14,077 nt of DNA from F1-60-MAGs149 sp032119475 (GTDB lineage: Bacteria; Actinomycetota; Thermoleophilia; Gaiellales; F1-60-MAGs149), in contig JAUMCA010000002.1 of NCBI GenBank assembly GCA_032119475.1, forward strand, positions 1-14,077, read 5' to 3'. Below, piece by piece: positions 6,821 through 12,581 of this stretch. Both the position numbers and the translations under genes were made by a program. A model generated the notes under the pieces. That model ran no database searches. It was not told the origin of the DNA and worked only from the letters and a program-made list of their open reading frames with translations. How positions within the stretch are numbered: position 1 is the first letter of the stretch; every line of letters begins with the position of its first letter.

Positions 6821-6844
6821 CTCTCCACCCTCCTCTCCTCTCCT
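6821..6844 (+). repeat. C/U-rich tract, copy 1 of an exact 24-nt direct repeat
   Basis: This pyrimidine-only stretch apart from one A, with core CCACCCTCCTCTCC, lies between the microprotein 1 stop and its terminator. The same 24 nt recur exactly at 7297-7320 after microprotein 2. As RNA it would be unstructured and complementary to Shine-Dalgarno sequences. Confidence 0.8.
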
Positions 6845-6849
6845 TCAGT

Positions 6850-6885
6850 CTCGGCCCCGGTCCTCGACCGGGGCCGAGCTGTTTT
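6850..6885 (+). terminator. Intrinsic terminator after microprotein 1
   Basis: A perfect 13-bp GC-rich stem (CTCGGCCCCGGTC at 6850-6862, GACCGGGGCCGAG at 6866-6878) with a 3-nt loop is followed by CTGTTTTCC. The U-tract is short, as is common in high-GC bacteria. The 11 nt TTTTCCGGGCC after the stem also follow terminator 2. Confidence 0.8.
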
Positions 6886-7000
6886 CCGGGCCAAAGGGGC
6901 CAGACCCGCTCGATGCGTCGACCGGGACTCGATCGGAGATCCGAGACCGGCGGACGGTCGACGAATCAATGGGGTCTGGCCCCTTTGACCCGGAAGACAG
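6879..7000. repeat. 122-bp inverted-repeat element (REP/MITE-like)
   Basis: The outer arms at 6879-6907 and 6972-7000 are complementary at 27 of 29 positions, with core AAAGGGGCCAGACCC paired to GGGTCTGGCCCCTTT. Inside them, CGTCGACCG (6916-6924) pairs with CGGTCGACG (6955-6963). The whole segment can fold as a long hairpin or cruciform and has no credible coding content. It lies between the two microprotein modules, its left arm beginning at the foot of terminator 1. It could be a non-autonomous mobile or REP-type repeat; a second copy would be needed to prove mobility. Confidence 0.65.
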
Positions 7001-7011
7001 TGAGGTTGCAG

Positions 7012-7036
7012 GCGCCGGACCCGAATATCCGGGCGC
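7012..7036. other. Small hairpin displaying a CCGAATAT box
   Basis: GCGCCGGA (7012-7019) can pair with TCCGGGCGC (7028-7036, one bulged G), leaving CCCGAATA in the loop; CCGAATAT spans 7021-7028. The rest of 7001-7082 shows no gene. It may be a distal operator of the same regulator, since it lies 62 bp (twice 31) upstream of the box at 7083. Confidence 0.35.
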
Positions 7037-7082
7037 TGAGTCCGAACAATCCGCCCCGAAAACCCGTCATTGACCTCCGTTA

Positions 7083-7121
7083 CCGAATATTTACAGGCAC
7101 AAACTTGCACAAGCCGGAGAA
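7083..7121. promoter_or_regulatory. Operator-like CCGAATAT box upstream of microprotein 2
   Basis: CCGAATAT at 7083-7090 sits in the context ACCGAATATTTAC, identical over 13 nt to the site at 6593. A degenerate partner CCGGAGAAT begins 31 bp later at 7114, the same place in the promoter as the second box of module 1. With 7021 this forms a phased array on one face of the DNA. Confidence 0.45.
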
Positions 7122-7134
7122 TCTCTGCTACCTT
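7105..7134 (+). promoter_or_regulatory. Promoter of microprotein 2 (extended -10, leaderless)
   Basis: TTGCAC (-35, 7105-7110), an 18-nt spacer and TACCTT (-10, 7129-7134) preceded by TGC. The ATG at 7141 follows after 6 nt (GTGGCC), so transcription should begin at or next to the start codon. Confidence 0.6.
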
Positions 7135-7140
7135 GTGGCC

Positions 7141-7287
7141 ATGAAGCTTGAGACCATCGAAAACCGTCCCTCCTACTCGAAGCCGGTGCCGGCCTTCTCG
7201 TTCCTCTTCGCGAACGCCGCGCCGCAGACGCCCCGCGCCAAGCGCGAGTGGCTCAAGCGCCCCGCTCTGCGCGCCAAGCGCGTTTAA
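7141..7287 (+). CDS. Microprotein 2, leaderless basic small ORF
   Basis: A 48-residue product from ATG to TAA. The N-terminal half has aromatic residues within a Pro-rich stretch (RPSYSKPVPAFSFLF), and the C-terminal half is very basic (RAKREWLKRPALRAKRV). I do not recognise a family. The frame stays open upstream to about 6913, but the promoter places the 5' end at 7141, and the longer version would run through the inverted repeat and operators. The C-terminal KRPxLRxKRV motif, shared with microprotein 1 as stop-codon-proximal residues, suggests selection on the peptide C-terminus. There is no Shine-Dalgarno, and none is needed if leaderless. It has no Cys and no membrane segment. It is probably controlled by the Lrp-type regulator through the upstream boxes; that link is inferred. 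Confidence 0.6.
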   Translation: MKLETIENRPSYSKPVPAFSFLFANAAPQTPRAKREWLKRPALRAKRV

Positions 7288-7296
7288 CCCAGTTTC

Positions 7297-7320
7297 CTCT
7301 CCACCCTCCTCTCCTCTCCT
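7297..7320 (+). repeat. C/U-rich tract, copy 2 of the exact 24-nt direct repeat
   Basis: Identical over 24 nt to 6821-6844 and in the same position, 9 nt after the stop codon of microprotein 2 and just before its terminator. The strict identity contrasts with the diverged coding sequences before it, which suggests the RNA itself is constrained. Confidence 0.8.
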
Positions 7321-7324
7321 CGTC

Positions 7325-7358
7325 GCGGGCCCCGCTTAGGCGGGGCCCGCGGCATTTT
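7325..7358 (+). terminator. Intrinsic terminator after microprotein 2
   Basis: A perfect 11-bp stem (GCGGGCCCCGC at 7325-7335, GCGGGGCCCGC at 7340-7350) with a TTAG loop is followed by GGCATTTTCC. It closes the second module and insulates it from the EthD gene. Confidence 0.85.
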
Positions 7359-7416
7359 CCGGGCCCTCCGGTGCAGGACGCCGACGCCCGCGGCGCGATG
7401 GCACGGTCGCAGCCGC

Positions 7417-7443
7417 TAGCCTGAACGCGCCCGCCCCAGGAGG
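7417..7443 (+). promoter_or_regulatory. Possible -10 box and ribosome-binding site for the EthD-like gene
   Basis: TAGCCT (7417-7422) fits a -10, and AGGAGG (7438-7443) is a canonical Shine-Dalgarno 8 nt before the ATG at 7452. No -35 is evident. Confidence 0.45.
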
Positions 7444-7451
7444 CCTCCGCC

Positions 7452-7760
7452 ATGCCCGTCGACATCGTCGTCCTCTACGCGACACCCGCTGATCCCGACG
7501 CCTTCGACCGCCACTTCCGCGAGCTGCACGTGCCCCTCGTGCGCACGATTCCCGGCGTCATCGCGTTCGAGGCGAGCCACGGGCCGATCGCCGTGGAAGG
7601 CGGCCCTCCGTGCCACCAGATGGCCCGGCTGCGATTCGCGTCGCACGACGACCTCGCTGCTGCGCTGGATTCGCCAGCCGGCCACGCCGCACGCGCAGAT
7701 CTCGCGCATTTCGCGCAGGCCGGTGTCACCCTGATCACCGTCGACGTCGTCGCCGCGTAG
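7452..7760 (+). CDS. EthD-domain protein
   Basis: The 102-residue protein has the EthD/dimeric alpha-beta barrel pattern: VLYATPADPDAFDRHFRELH, then VPLVRTIPG, a variable middle, and the terminal strand GVTLITVDVV. The two family histidines (His21 and His26 in FDRHFRELHVPL) are present, and length is typical (about 100). The family was named from the ethyl tert-butyl ether degradation locus; most members have no proven activity and act as small stand-alone dimers in degradation clusters. It precedes the amidase by 76 nt but has its own Shine-Dalgarno, and the amidase has a separate promoter-like sequence, so co-function is only suggested by position. Confidence 0.85.
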   Translation: MPVDIVVLYATPADPDAFDRHFRELHVPLVRTIPGVIAFEASHGPIAVEGGPPCHQMARLRFASHDDLAAALDSPAGHAARADLAHFAQAGVTLITVDVVAA

Positions 7761-7785
7761 CCCTTGCCCGGCTCAGCGGCGGTGG

Positions 7786-7830
7786 CTAGGCTCGCGCCAG
7801 CGGTCGCAGGGGCCGCCAGACGACGGAGGA
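7786..7830 (+). promoter_or_regulatory. Possible -10 box and ribosome-binding site for the amidase gene
   Basis: TAGGCT (7786-7791) resembles a -10, and GGAGGAG from 7825 is a good Shine-Dalgarno for the ATG at 7837. No clear -35 is seen. Confidence 0.35.
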
Positions 7831-7836
7831 GCCGGC

Positions 7837-9843
7837 ATGGGAACGGAACAGCAACCCGGCGCATCCATCGACCTGTGCGAGAGCGACGTCGTCGCGCTCG
7901 CCGACGCGCTCGCCCAGGGGGGCGTGACGGCGACCGAGCTCGCGCACCGCTGCCTCACGCGCATCGCCGCCTTCGACCGCCGAGGGGCGCGCCTCAACGC
8001 CGTCCCGCAGCTCAACCCCGACGCGCTGGCGGAGGCCCGCGCTGCCGACGACCGGCAACGCCGCGGTGCGCGGATCGGCCCGCTCGACGGCGTGCCGTAT
8101 CTCGCCAAGGCGAGCTACGCCGTCAAGGGCCAGCCGCTGACGAGCGGCTCCCCCGCCTTCCGTGACCTGATCGCGTCTGAGGACGCCTTCGCCGTCGCGC
8201 GCCTGCGAGCGGCAGGCGCGGTGCTGATCGGCATCACCAACATGCCGCCGATGGCGGCCGGTGGGATGCAGCGTGGTCTGTTCGGGCGTGCCGAGAGCCC
8301 GTTCAACGCGGCGTTCCTCACCGCGCCGTTCGCATCGGGTTCGTCGAATGGATCCGGCACCGGCCTCGCCGCCGCCTTCGGCGCCTTCGCGCTCGGCGAG
8401 GAGACATGGTCCTCGGGCCGTGGACCCGCCACGAACAACGGCCTCGTCGCCTACACGCCGTCGCGCGGCGTGATCTCGATTCGCGGGAATTGGCCGCTGA
8501 TCCCCACGATGGACACCGTCGTGCCGTACACGCGCTCGGTGCGCGACATGCTCGAGCTGCTGGACGTCCTCGTCGTCGATGACGAGGACAGCCGCGGAGA
8601 CCTCTGGCGGACGCAGACCGCAGTCGACATCCCGCCGGCGTCATCCGGACGCCCGGCCGACTACCGGGCGCTCGCCGACCCCGGCGCGCTGAGCGGCAAG
8701 CGGGTCGGCGTCGCGCGGATGTTCATCGCCCGGGACGAGGCGAAGACGGAGCCCATCGAGACGCGCCCCTCCGTATTGGCGCTCTGGGAGCAGGCCGCAC
8801 TCGATCTGGCGGCACTCGGCGCGAACGTCGTCGAGGTCGGATTCCCGCTGGTCGAGAACTACGAGCAGGACCGCCCCGGCGCGCAGTCCATGTACGACCG
8901 GGGGATCGTCCCGGAGGCGTTCCGCGCTGCCGAGGCGGAGCTCATCGTCCAGTCGTGGCACGACTTCCTCGCGGCGAACGCCGACCCCGCGCTGAGCAGC
9001 CTCGCGGACGTGAATGGCGCGGAGATCTTCCCGCGTCCGCTCGCCGAGCTGCGCGACCGGTACGGTGAGATCCCCGACTGGACGGTGTTCCCCGCGATGG
9101 TCGCAGAGCACGGTGTCCGGCCGATCGAGGAGATCGCCGGACTCGCCGAGGGGCTGCGCGGGCTCGAGGAGACGCGGCGCATCGACCTCGAGGCGTGGAT
9201 GGACGCGGAGGGACTCGATTGCGTCGTCTTCCCCGCCGTCGCAGACGTGGGGCCCGCCGACGCCGACGTGAACCCGGACTCCGCGGATCGCGCGTGGCGC
9301 AACGGCACGTGGGTCGCGAACGGGAACCAGGTGATCCGTCACTGCGGCGTGCCCACGGTGACCGTGCCGATGGGCGTGATGCAGGACATCGGCATGCCCT
9401 TCGCCGGACGCGCCTACGACGACACCGCTCTGCTCGCCTACGGCTACGCGTTCGAACAGGCCCGACCGCGCTGGGTGGTGCCCCCGCGCGCACCCGCCCT
9501 CGCCGGGGATCGCATCGACCTGCGCGCGACACCGGTCGACGGCGAGCCCCCGCTGCTCGCGCTCGAAGCGGTCTGCGGCCCCGTGGGTGACGACGGATCG
9601 GTTCGCATCGACGTGCGTGGTTCCGCGGCCCGGGAGGCGTCGCTCGACGTCTGCCTCAACGGCGCACCGCTCGCCGTCGACCGGGACGGAGAGGCATTCT
9701 CCGCCACGGCCACCGTGCCCTTCGACGCCCACTACGTGCTGCACAGCCCGTGGCGGCCGCCCTACGGGTCGATGGTCACCGCGCTCGCGTGCGGCCCCGG
9801 CGGATCGTGCGCGGCGGCCGTCTGCAGCGTGGGCGGCCGCTGA
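7837..9843 (+). CDS. Amidase-signature family hydrolase with extra C-terminal region
   Basis: The 668-residue protein contains the amidase-signature Ser-cisSer-Lys triad: Lys91 in GPLDGVPYLAKASYAVKG, cis-Ser169 in SGSSNGSG, and nucleophile Ser193 in EETWSSGRGPATNNGLVAYT. The spacing of 24 between the serines equals that of classic members. The nucleophile loop is unusual: the common GTDTGGSIRxPA becomes GEETWSSGRGPA, so substrate recognition probably differs from GatA or aryl-amidase types. After the catalytic core (to about 550) come roughly 100 residues with a beta-rich look and several cysteines (565-668), not part of the usual fold. The enzyme should hydrolyse a carboxamide in the cytosol; there is no signal peptide and the substrate is unknown. 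The start is supported by GGAGGAG upstream. Confidence 0.88.
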   Translation: MGTEQQPGASIDLCESDVVALADALAQGGVTATELAHRCLTRIAAFDRRGARLNAVPQLNPDALAEARAADDRQRRGARIGPLDGVPYLAKASYAVKGQPLTSGSPAFRDLIASEDAFAVARLRAAGAVLIGITNMPPMAAGGMQRGLFGRAESPFNAAFLTAPFASGSSNGSGTGLAAAFGAFALGEETWSSGRGPATNNGLVAYTPSRGVISIRGNWPLIPTMDTVVPYTRSVRDMLELLDVLVVDDEDSRGDLWRTQTAVDIPPASSGRPADYRALADPGALSGKRVGVARMFIARDEAKTEPIETRPSVLALWEQAALDLAALGANVVEVGFPLVENYEQDRPGAQSMYDRGIVPEAFRAAEAELIVQSWHDFLAANADPALSSLADVNGAEIFPRPLAELRDRYGEIPDWTVFPAMVAEHGVRPIEEIAGLAEGLRGLEETRRIDLEAWMDAEGLDCVVFPAVADVGPADADVNPDSADRAWRNGTWVANGNQVIRHCGVPTVTVPMGVMQDIGMPFAGRAYDDTALLAYGYAFEQARPRWVVPPRAPALAGDRIDLRATPVDGEPPLLALEAVCGPVGDDGSVRIDVRGSAAREASLDVCLNGAPLAVDRDGEAFSATATVPFDAHYVLHSPWRPPYGSMVTALACGPGGSCAAAVCSVGGR

Positions 9844-9893
9844 CCGGCGCGCCCGCCGAGCGACGACGCGGAGACGTGCGACACTCCGTCCCC

Positions 9894-10337
9894 ATGCCCA
9901 CCCGCACGCCACGGCTCAAGGCGCGCGTCGCGCTCGCCGACGCAGACGACCGCATCCTCTGCGTCCTGCATGCCAAGCCGCAGCAGGAGCCGTTCTGGTG
10001 CCTGCCGGGGGGCAACGTCGACCCCGCCGAGCCGCTGGTCCGGGCGGCCGCCCGCGAGCTGCTGGAGGAGGTCGGCGTGACCGTCGCGGTGGAGGGGGCG
10101 ATCCTGATCGCGGATGGCCCCGACGTGGACGCGGTCGAGGTGATCCTGCGCGGCCGCGTGACCGCGGGGACGGCGGCCCTCGGCGACGCGTCCGGCGATC
10201 CGTATCTGGCGGACCTCGCCTGGCATCCGCGCACGCGGCTGCCGGAGTCGTTCCGCCCCGCCGCGCTGCGTGCGCTGCTGGAAACGGGGCCGCTCGCCGA
10301 TCTGCCGGCGATCCCCGTGGCCGACTGGACGCGCTGA
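9894..10337 (+). CDS. Nudix hydrolase
   Basis: The 147-residue protein contains a complete Nudix box at residues 40-62: GNVDPAEPLVRAAARELLEEVGV fits G-x5-E-x7-R-E-U-x-E-E-x-G-U, split here as GNVDPAE, then AARELLEEVGV. It is preceded by the usual WCLPGG. Such enzymes hydrolyse nucleoside diphosphates linked to another moiety, using magnesium. The C-terminal part gives no substrate clue. The ATG at 9894 fits the family start; an in-frame upstream start at 9750 would overlap the amidase by about 90 nt and add a low-complexity Arg-rich tail, so it is rejected. GACACT (9880-9885) might be a -10 giving a near-leaderless message. It ends 1 nt before the convergent dehydratase gene. Confidence 0.88.
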   Translation: MPTRTPRLKARVALADADDRILCVLHAKPQQEPFWCLPGGNVDPAEPLVRAAARELLEEVGVTVAVEGAILIADGPDVDAVEVILRGRVTAGTAALGDASGDPYLADLAWHPRTRLPESFRPAALRALLETGPLADLPAIPVADWTR

Positions 10338-10338
10338 A

Positions 10339-11448
10339 TCAGTCGAGCCGGTTCGACTCGATCCAGGTGAGATCCGTCGGGACGCCGAGTCCGGGGCCCT
10401 CCGGCGGACGGATCGTCCCGTCCTCCGCGCAGTAGAGCGGCTCCGGCAGCAGCCAGTCGCGACGATCCGGGCTCCACGTCGGCGGGTCGAACGGGATCTC
10501 GACGTACGGGCACTGGGACCACGCCATCGCCGCATGCAGGTTCGCCAGCATCCCCAGGCCGTTCGACCACGTGTGCGGCGACCACCAGCTGCCCTGCAGC
10601 TCCGCGAGGCCGGCCAGGCGCCGGGCGCCGGTGAAGCCACCCGACAGCGCCACGTCGCACTGGATGACGTCGACGCCGCCGTGGAGCACCAGGTCGCGCG
10701 CCTCGTGCGCGCTGCGGACCATCTCCCCCGCCGCGATGCGCAGCGCCGTCTTCGACCGCAGCTCGGCGTAGCCGCGCACGTCGCCCGTGGGCAGCGGCTC
10801 CTCGAGCCAGTACACGCCGAGCGTCTGCAGCGCGTGGGCGCACCGCACGGCCTCGGCCACGTCCCACGCTGCGCGCACGTCACCCGGCATGCGCCAACCC
10901 TGATTCGCATCGACCATCAGGTCGATCTCGTCGCCGATGACCTGGCGGACGCCGTCGACGGCCGACGCCGCGGCCTCCCAGCCGGTGGTCGGCAGCCGCA
11001 GCTTCACCGCCCGGAACCCGGCCATCCGCATGTGCGCCGTGCGCTCGACGCGCTCGTCGGCGTCGATGACCTCGCAGGTGGAGGCGTACCCGAGCAGGTG
11101 GTCGTTGCGCCCGCCGAGGTACCGCCAGAGCGGCTCGCCGACCGCGCGGGCCGCGAGGTCCAGGCACGCCAGCTCGATGATCCACGGACGGCCGCCGTGG
11201 AAGTCCACGGTGGCGCAGATGCGATGCACGAGGTCGATGCGGCGGGGGTCGACGCCGCGCAGCTTTCGCTCGAGCAGCGTGGCGTCCGGGAGGTCGTCAC
11301 CGCTCGCGATGCCGACCGTGCCGTCGTCGGCCGTGACGAGCACGACGGTCGCCTCCTGGAGCGTCCGCGGCGTCGGATCCCACGACACCGTGACCGGCGT
11401 GCCCCACATGGAGCGGTAGCGCCGGACCTCGATGCTGGCGATCTTCAC
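10339..11448 (-). CDS. Enolase-superfamily (mandelate racemase group) sugar-acid dehydratase-like enzyme
   Basis: The 369-residue protein begins VKIASIEVRRYR, typical of the mandelate racemase/muconate lactonizing group. The capping domain is at about 1-120, then a TIM-like barrel. Active-site marks: Lys149-Leu-Arg151 on strand 2, metal ligands Asp180 (VDANQGW), Glu in WLEEPL (216/217) and Glu242 (AAGE), Asp265 (QCDVALSGG), and His292 (SPHTWSNGLG). Asp plus His with a K-x-R strand suggests a mandelate racemase-type dehydratase or racemase acting on a sugar acid with magnesium; the substrate is unknown. I chose the GTG at 11448, 10 nt after the alcohol dehydrogenase stop, over an in-frame ATG at 11493 that lies inside that gene. 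It is probably co-transcribed with the dehydrogenase and ABC ATPase upstream. Confidence 0.88.
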   Translation of the reverse strand: MKIASIEVRRYRSMWGTPVTVSWDPTPRTLQEATVVLVTADDGTVGIASGDDLPDATLLERKLRGVDPRRIDLVHRICATVDFHGGRPWIIELACLDLAARAVGEPLWRYLGGRNDHLLGYASTCEVIDADERVERTAHMRMAGFRAVKLRLPTTGWEAAASAVDGVRQVIGDEIDLMVDANQGWRMPGDVRAAWDVAEAVRCAHALQTLGVYWLEEPLPTGDVRGYAELRSKTALRIAAGEMVRSAHEARDLVLHGGVDVIQCDVALSGGFTGARRLAGLAELQGSWWSPHTWSNGLGMLANLHAAMAWSQCPYVEIPFDPPTWSPDRRDWLLPEPLYCAEDGTIRPPEGPGLGVPTDLTWIESNRLD

Positions 11449-11458
11449 CCGCGGAAGT

Positions 11459-12571
11459 CTATCCGCGCAGGTCGAGCAGGACGCGTCGCGCACTCCCCTC
11501 GGCCATCAGGTCGAAGGCCGCGTTGACCTCGTCGAGCGGGAGCCGGTGGCTGATCAGCCGCTCGAGCGGCAGCCGGCCCTGACGGTGCAGATCGAGGATC
11601 AGCGGGAAGTCGCGGGGCGGGTAGGCCGAGCCGTAGATCGAGCCGAGGACGCGCCGCTCCATGCGGGGGAAGGGCAGCGCGGGCAGCGTCAGCACGGCGT
11701 CGGCGGCGGGGATGCCGATCAGGACCGCGGCGCCCCGTGCGCGCGTGGAGAGCACGGCGGCCGTGACCACGTCCGGCCGTCCAGTCGCCTCGATCGCGTA
11801 GTCGACGCCGCCGGCGGCGGCGTCCCAGACCGCCGCGCCGATCTCCTCCGGCGCGCCGGTCGACGGCACCGCGTGCGTCGCGCCGCAGTCGATCGCGTCC
11901 GCGAGCTTCTGGTCCGAGACGTCGACAGCCACGATGCACGAGGCGCCCGCGGCGCGGGCGCCCATCACGGCCGACAGGCCCACGCCGCCGCAGCCGAACA
12001 CGGCGACGCGATCGCCGGGCCGCACCTGCGCCGTGTTCCAGACGGCGCCGACGCCGGTCGTGACCGCGCACCCGACGATCGACGCCACGTCGAGCGGCGC
12101 GTCGTCGTCGATCACCACGCACGAGGCGTCGGGCACGACGCACGCCTCGGCGAACGTCGACAGGAACGAGTAGTGGAAGACGGGCTCGCCGTCGGTCGTG
12201 GAGAGGCGCGACGTGCCGTCCATCAGGCCGCCCTTGCCCATCGCCGGCCAGGCGGCGCCGCACAGGTGGCGGAGCCCGCGATCGCACTCGTCGCAGTGGC
12301 CGCAGGCGGGCGCCCACGAGAGGGCGACGCGCTGCCCGATGCGCAGGGCGGAGTCCGGCCCGACGGCCTCGACGACCCCCGCGCCCTCGTGGCCGAGGAC
12401 CGCGGGCGACGGGGTCGGGGCCTTGCCGGTGATCGCGTTGCGATCCGAGGCGCACACGCCGCTCCACGCCAGCCGCACGAGCGCCTCACGGGGCCCGGGC
12501 GGGGCGAGCTCCAACTCGACGATCTCCTGGGCGCGCCCGATCGCGGGCAGCACGGCGGCGCGGATCCGCAT
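11459..12571 (-). CDS. Zinc-dependent medium-chain alcohol dehydrogenase
   Basis: The 370-residue protein has catalytic zinc ligands Cys40 (SGVCASD), His61-Glu62 (GHEGAG) and Cys168 (GCAVTTG). Structural zinc ligands are Cys90, 93, 96 and 104 in CGHCDECDRGLRHLC. The Rossmann glycine motif GCGGVG is at 193-198, and Asp217 at the end of the second strand favours NAD over NADP. Overall it resembles the class III/formaldehyde and aryl-alcohol dehydrogenase branch. It oxidises an alcohol to an aldehyde or ketone in the cytosol; the substrate cannot be named. It starts 10 nt after the ABC ATPase stop and ends 10 nt before the dehydratase start, so one mRNA is likely. No strong Shine-Dalgarno is visible at the ATG. 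Confidence 0.9.
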   Translation of the reverse strand: MRIRAAVLPAIGRAQEIVELELAPPGPREALVRLAWSGVCASDRNAITGKAPTPSPAVLGHEGAGVVEAVGPDSALRIGQRVALSWAPACGHCDECDRGLRHLCGAAWPAMGKGGLMDGTSRLSTTDGEPVFHYSFLSTFAEACVVPDASCVVIDDDAPLDVASIVGCAVTTGVGAVWNTAQVRPGDRVAVFGCGGVGLSAVMGARAAGASCIVAVDVSDQKLADAIDCGATHAVPSTGAPEEIGAAVWDAAAGGVDYAIEATGRPDVVTAAVLSTRARGAAVLIGIPAADAVLTLPALPFPRMERRVLGSIYGSAYPPRDFPLILDLHRQGRLPLERLISHRLPLDEVNAAFDLMAEGSARRVLLDLRG

Positions 12572-12581
12572 GCGGGTCCGG

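Noticed and set aside
6568..7110. 180-residue minus-strand ORF across the microprotein island
   Set aside because: It would run through two promoters, a terminator hairpin and the inverted repeat, and overlap the lrp start; no family features were seen.
6913..7140. Upstream extension of microprotein 2 in the same frame
   Set aside because: It begins inside the inverted repeat and crosses operator boxes and the promoter; the promoter layout puts the 5' end at 7141.
6821..7320. Possible CRISPR-like direct repeats
   Set aside because: There are only two copies, 476 bp apart, each in a gene 3' end; no spacer periodicity and no cas genes.
9750..9893. Upstream start for the Nudix hydrolase
   Set aside because: It overlaps the end of the amidase gene and adds an Arg-rich tail of shadow composition; the ATG at 9894 matches the domain start.
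11449..11493. ATG start at 11493 for the enolase-superfamily enzyme
   Set aside because: It lies inside the alcohol dehydrogenase gene and adds 15 residues not typical of the family, whereas VKIASIEV at 11448 is the usual N-terminus.
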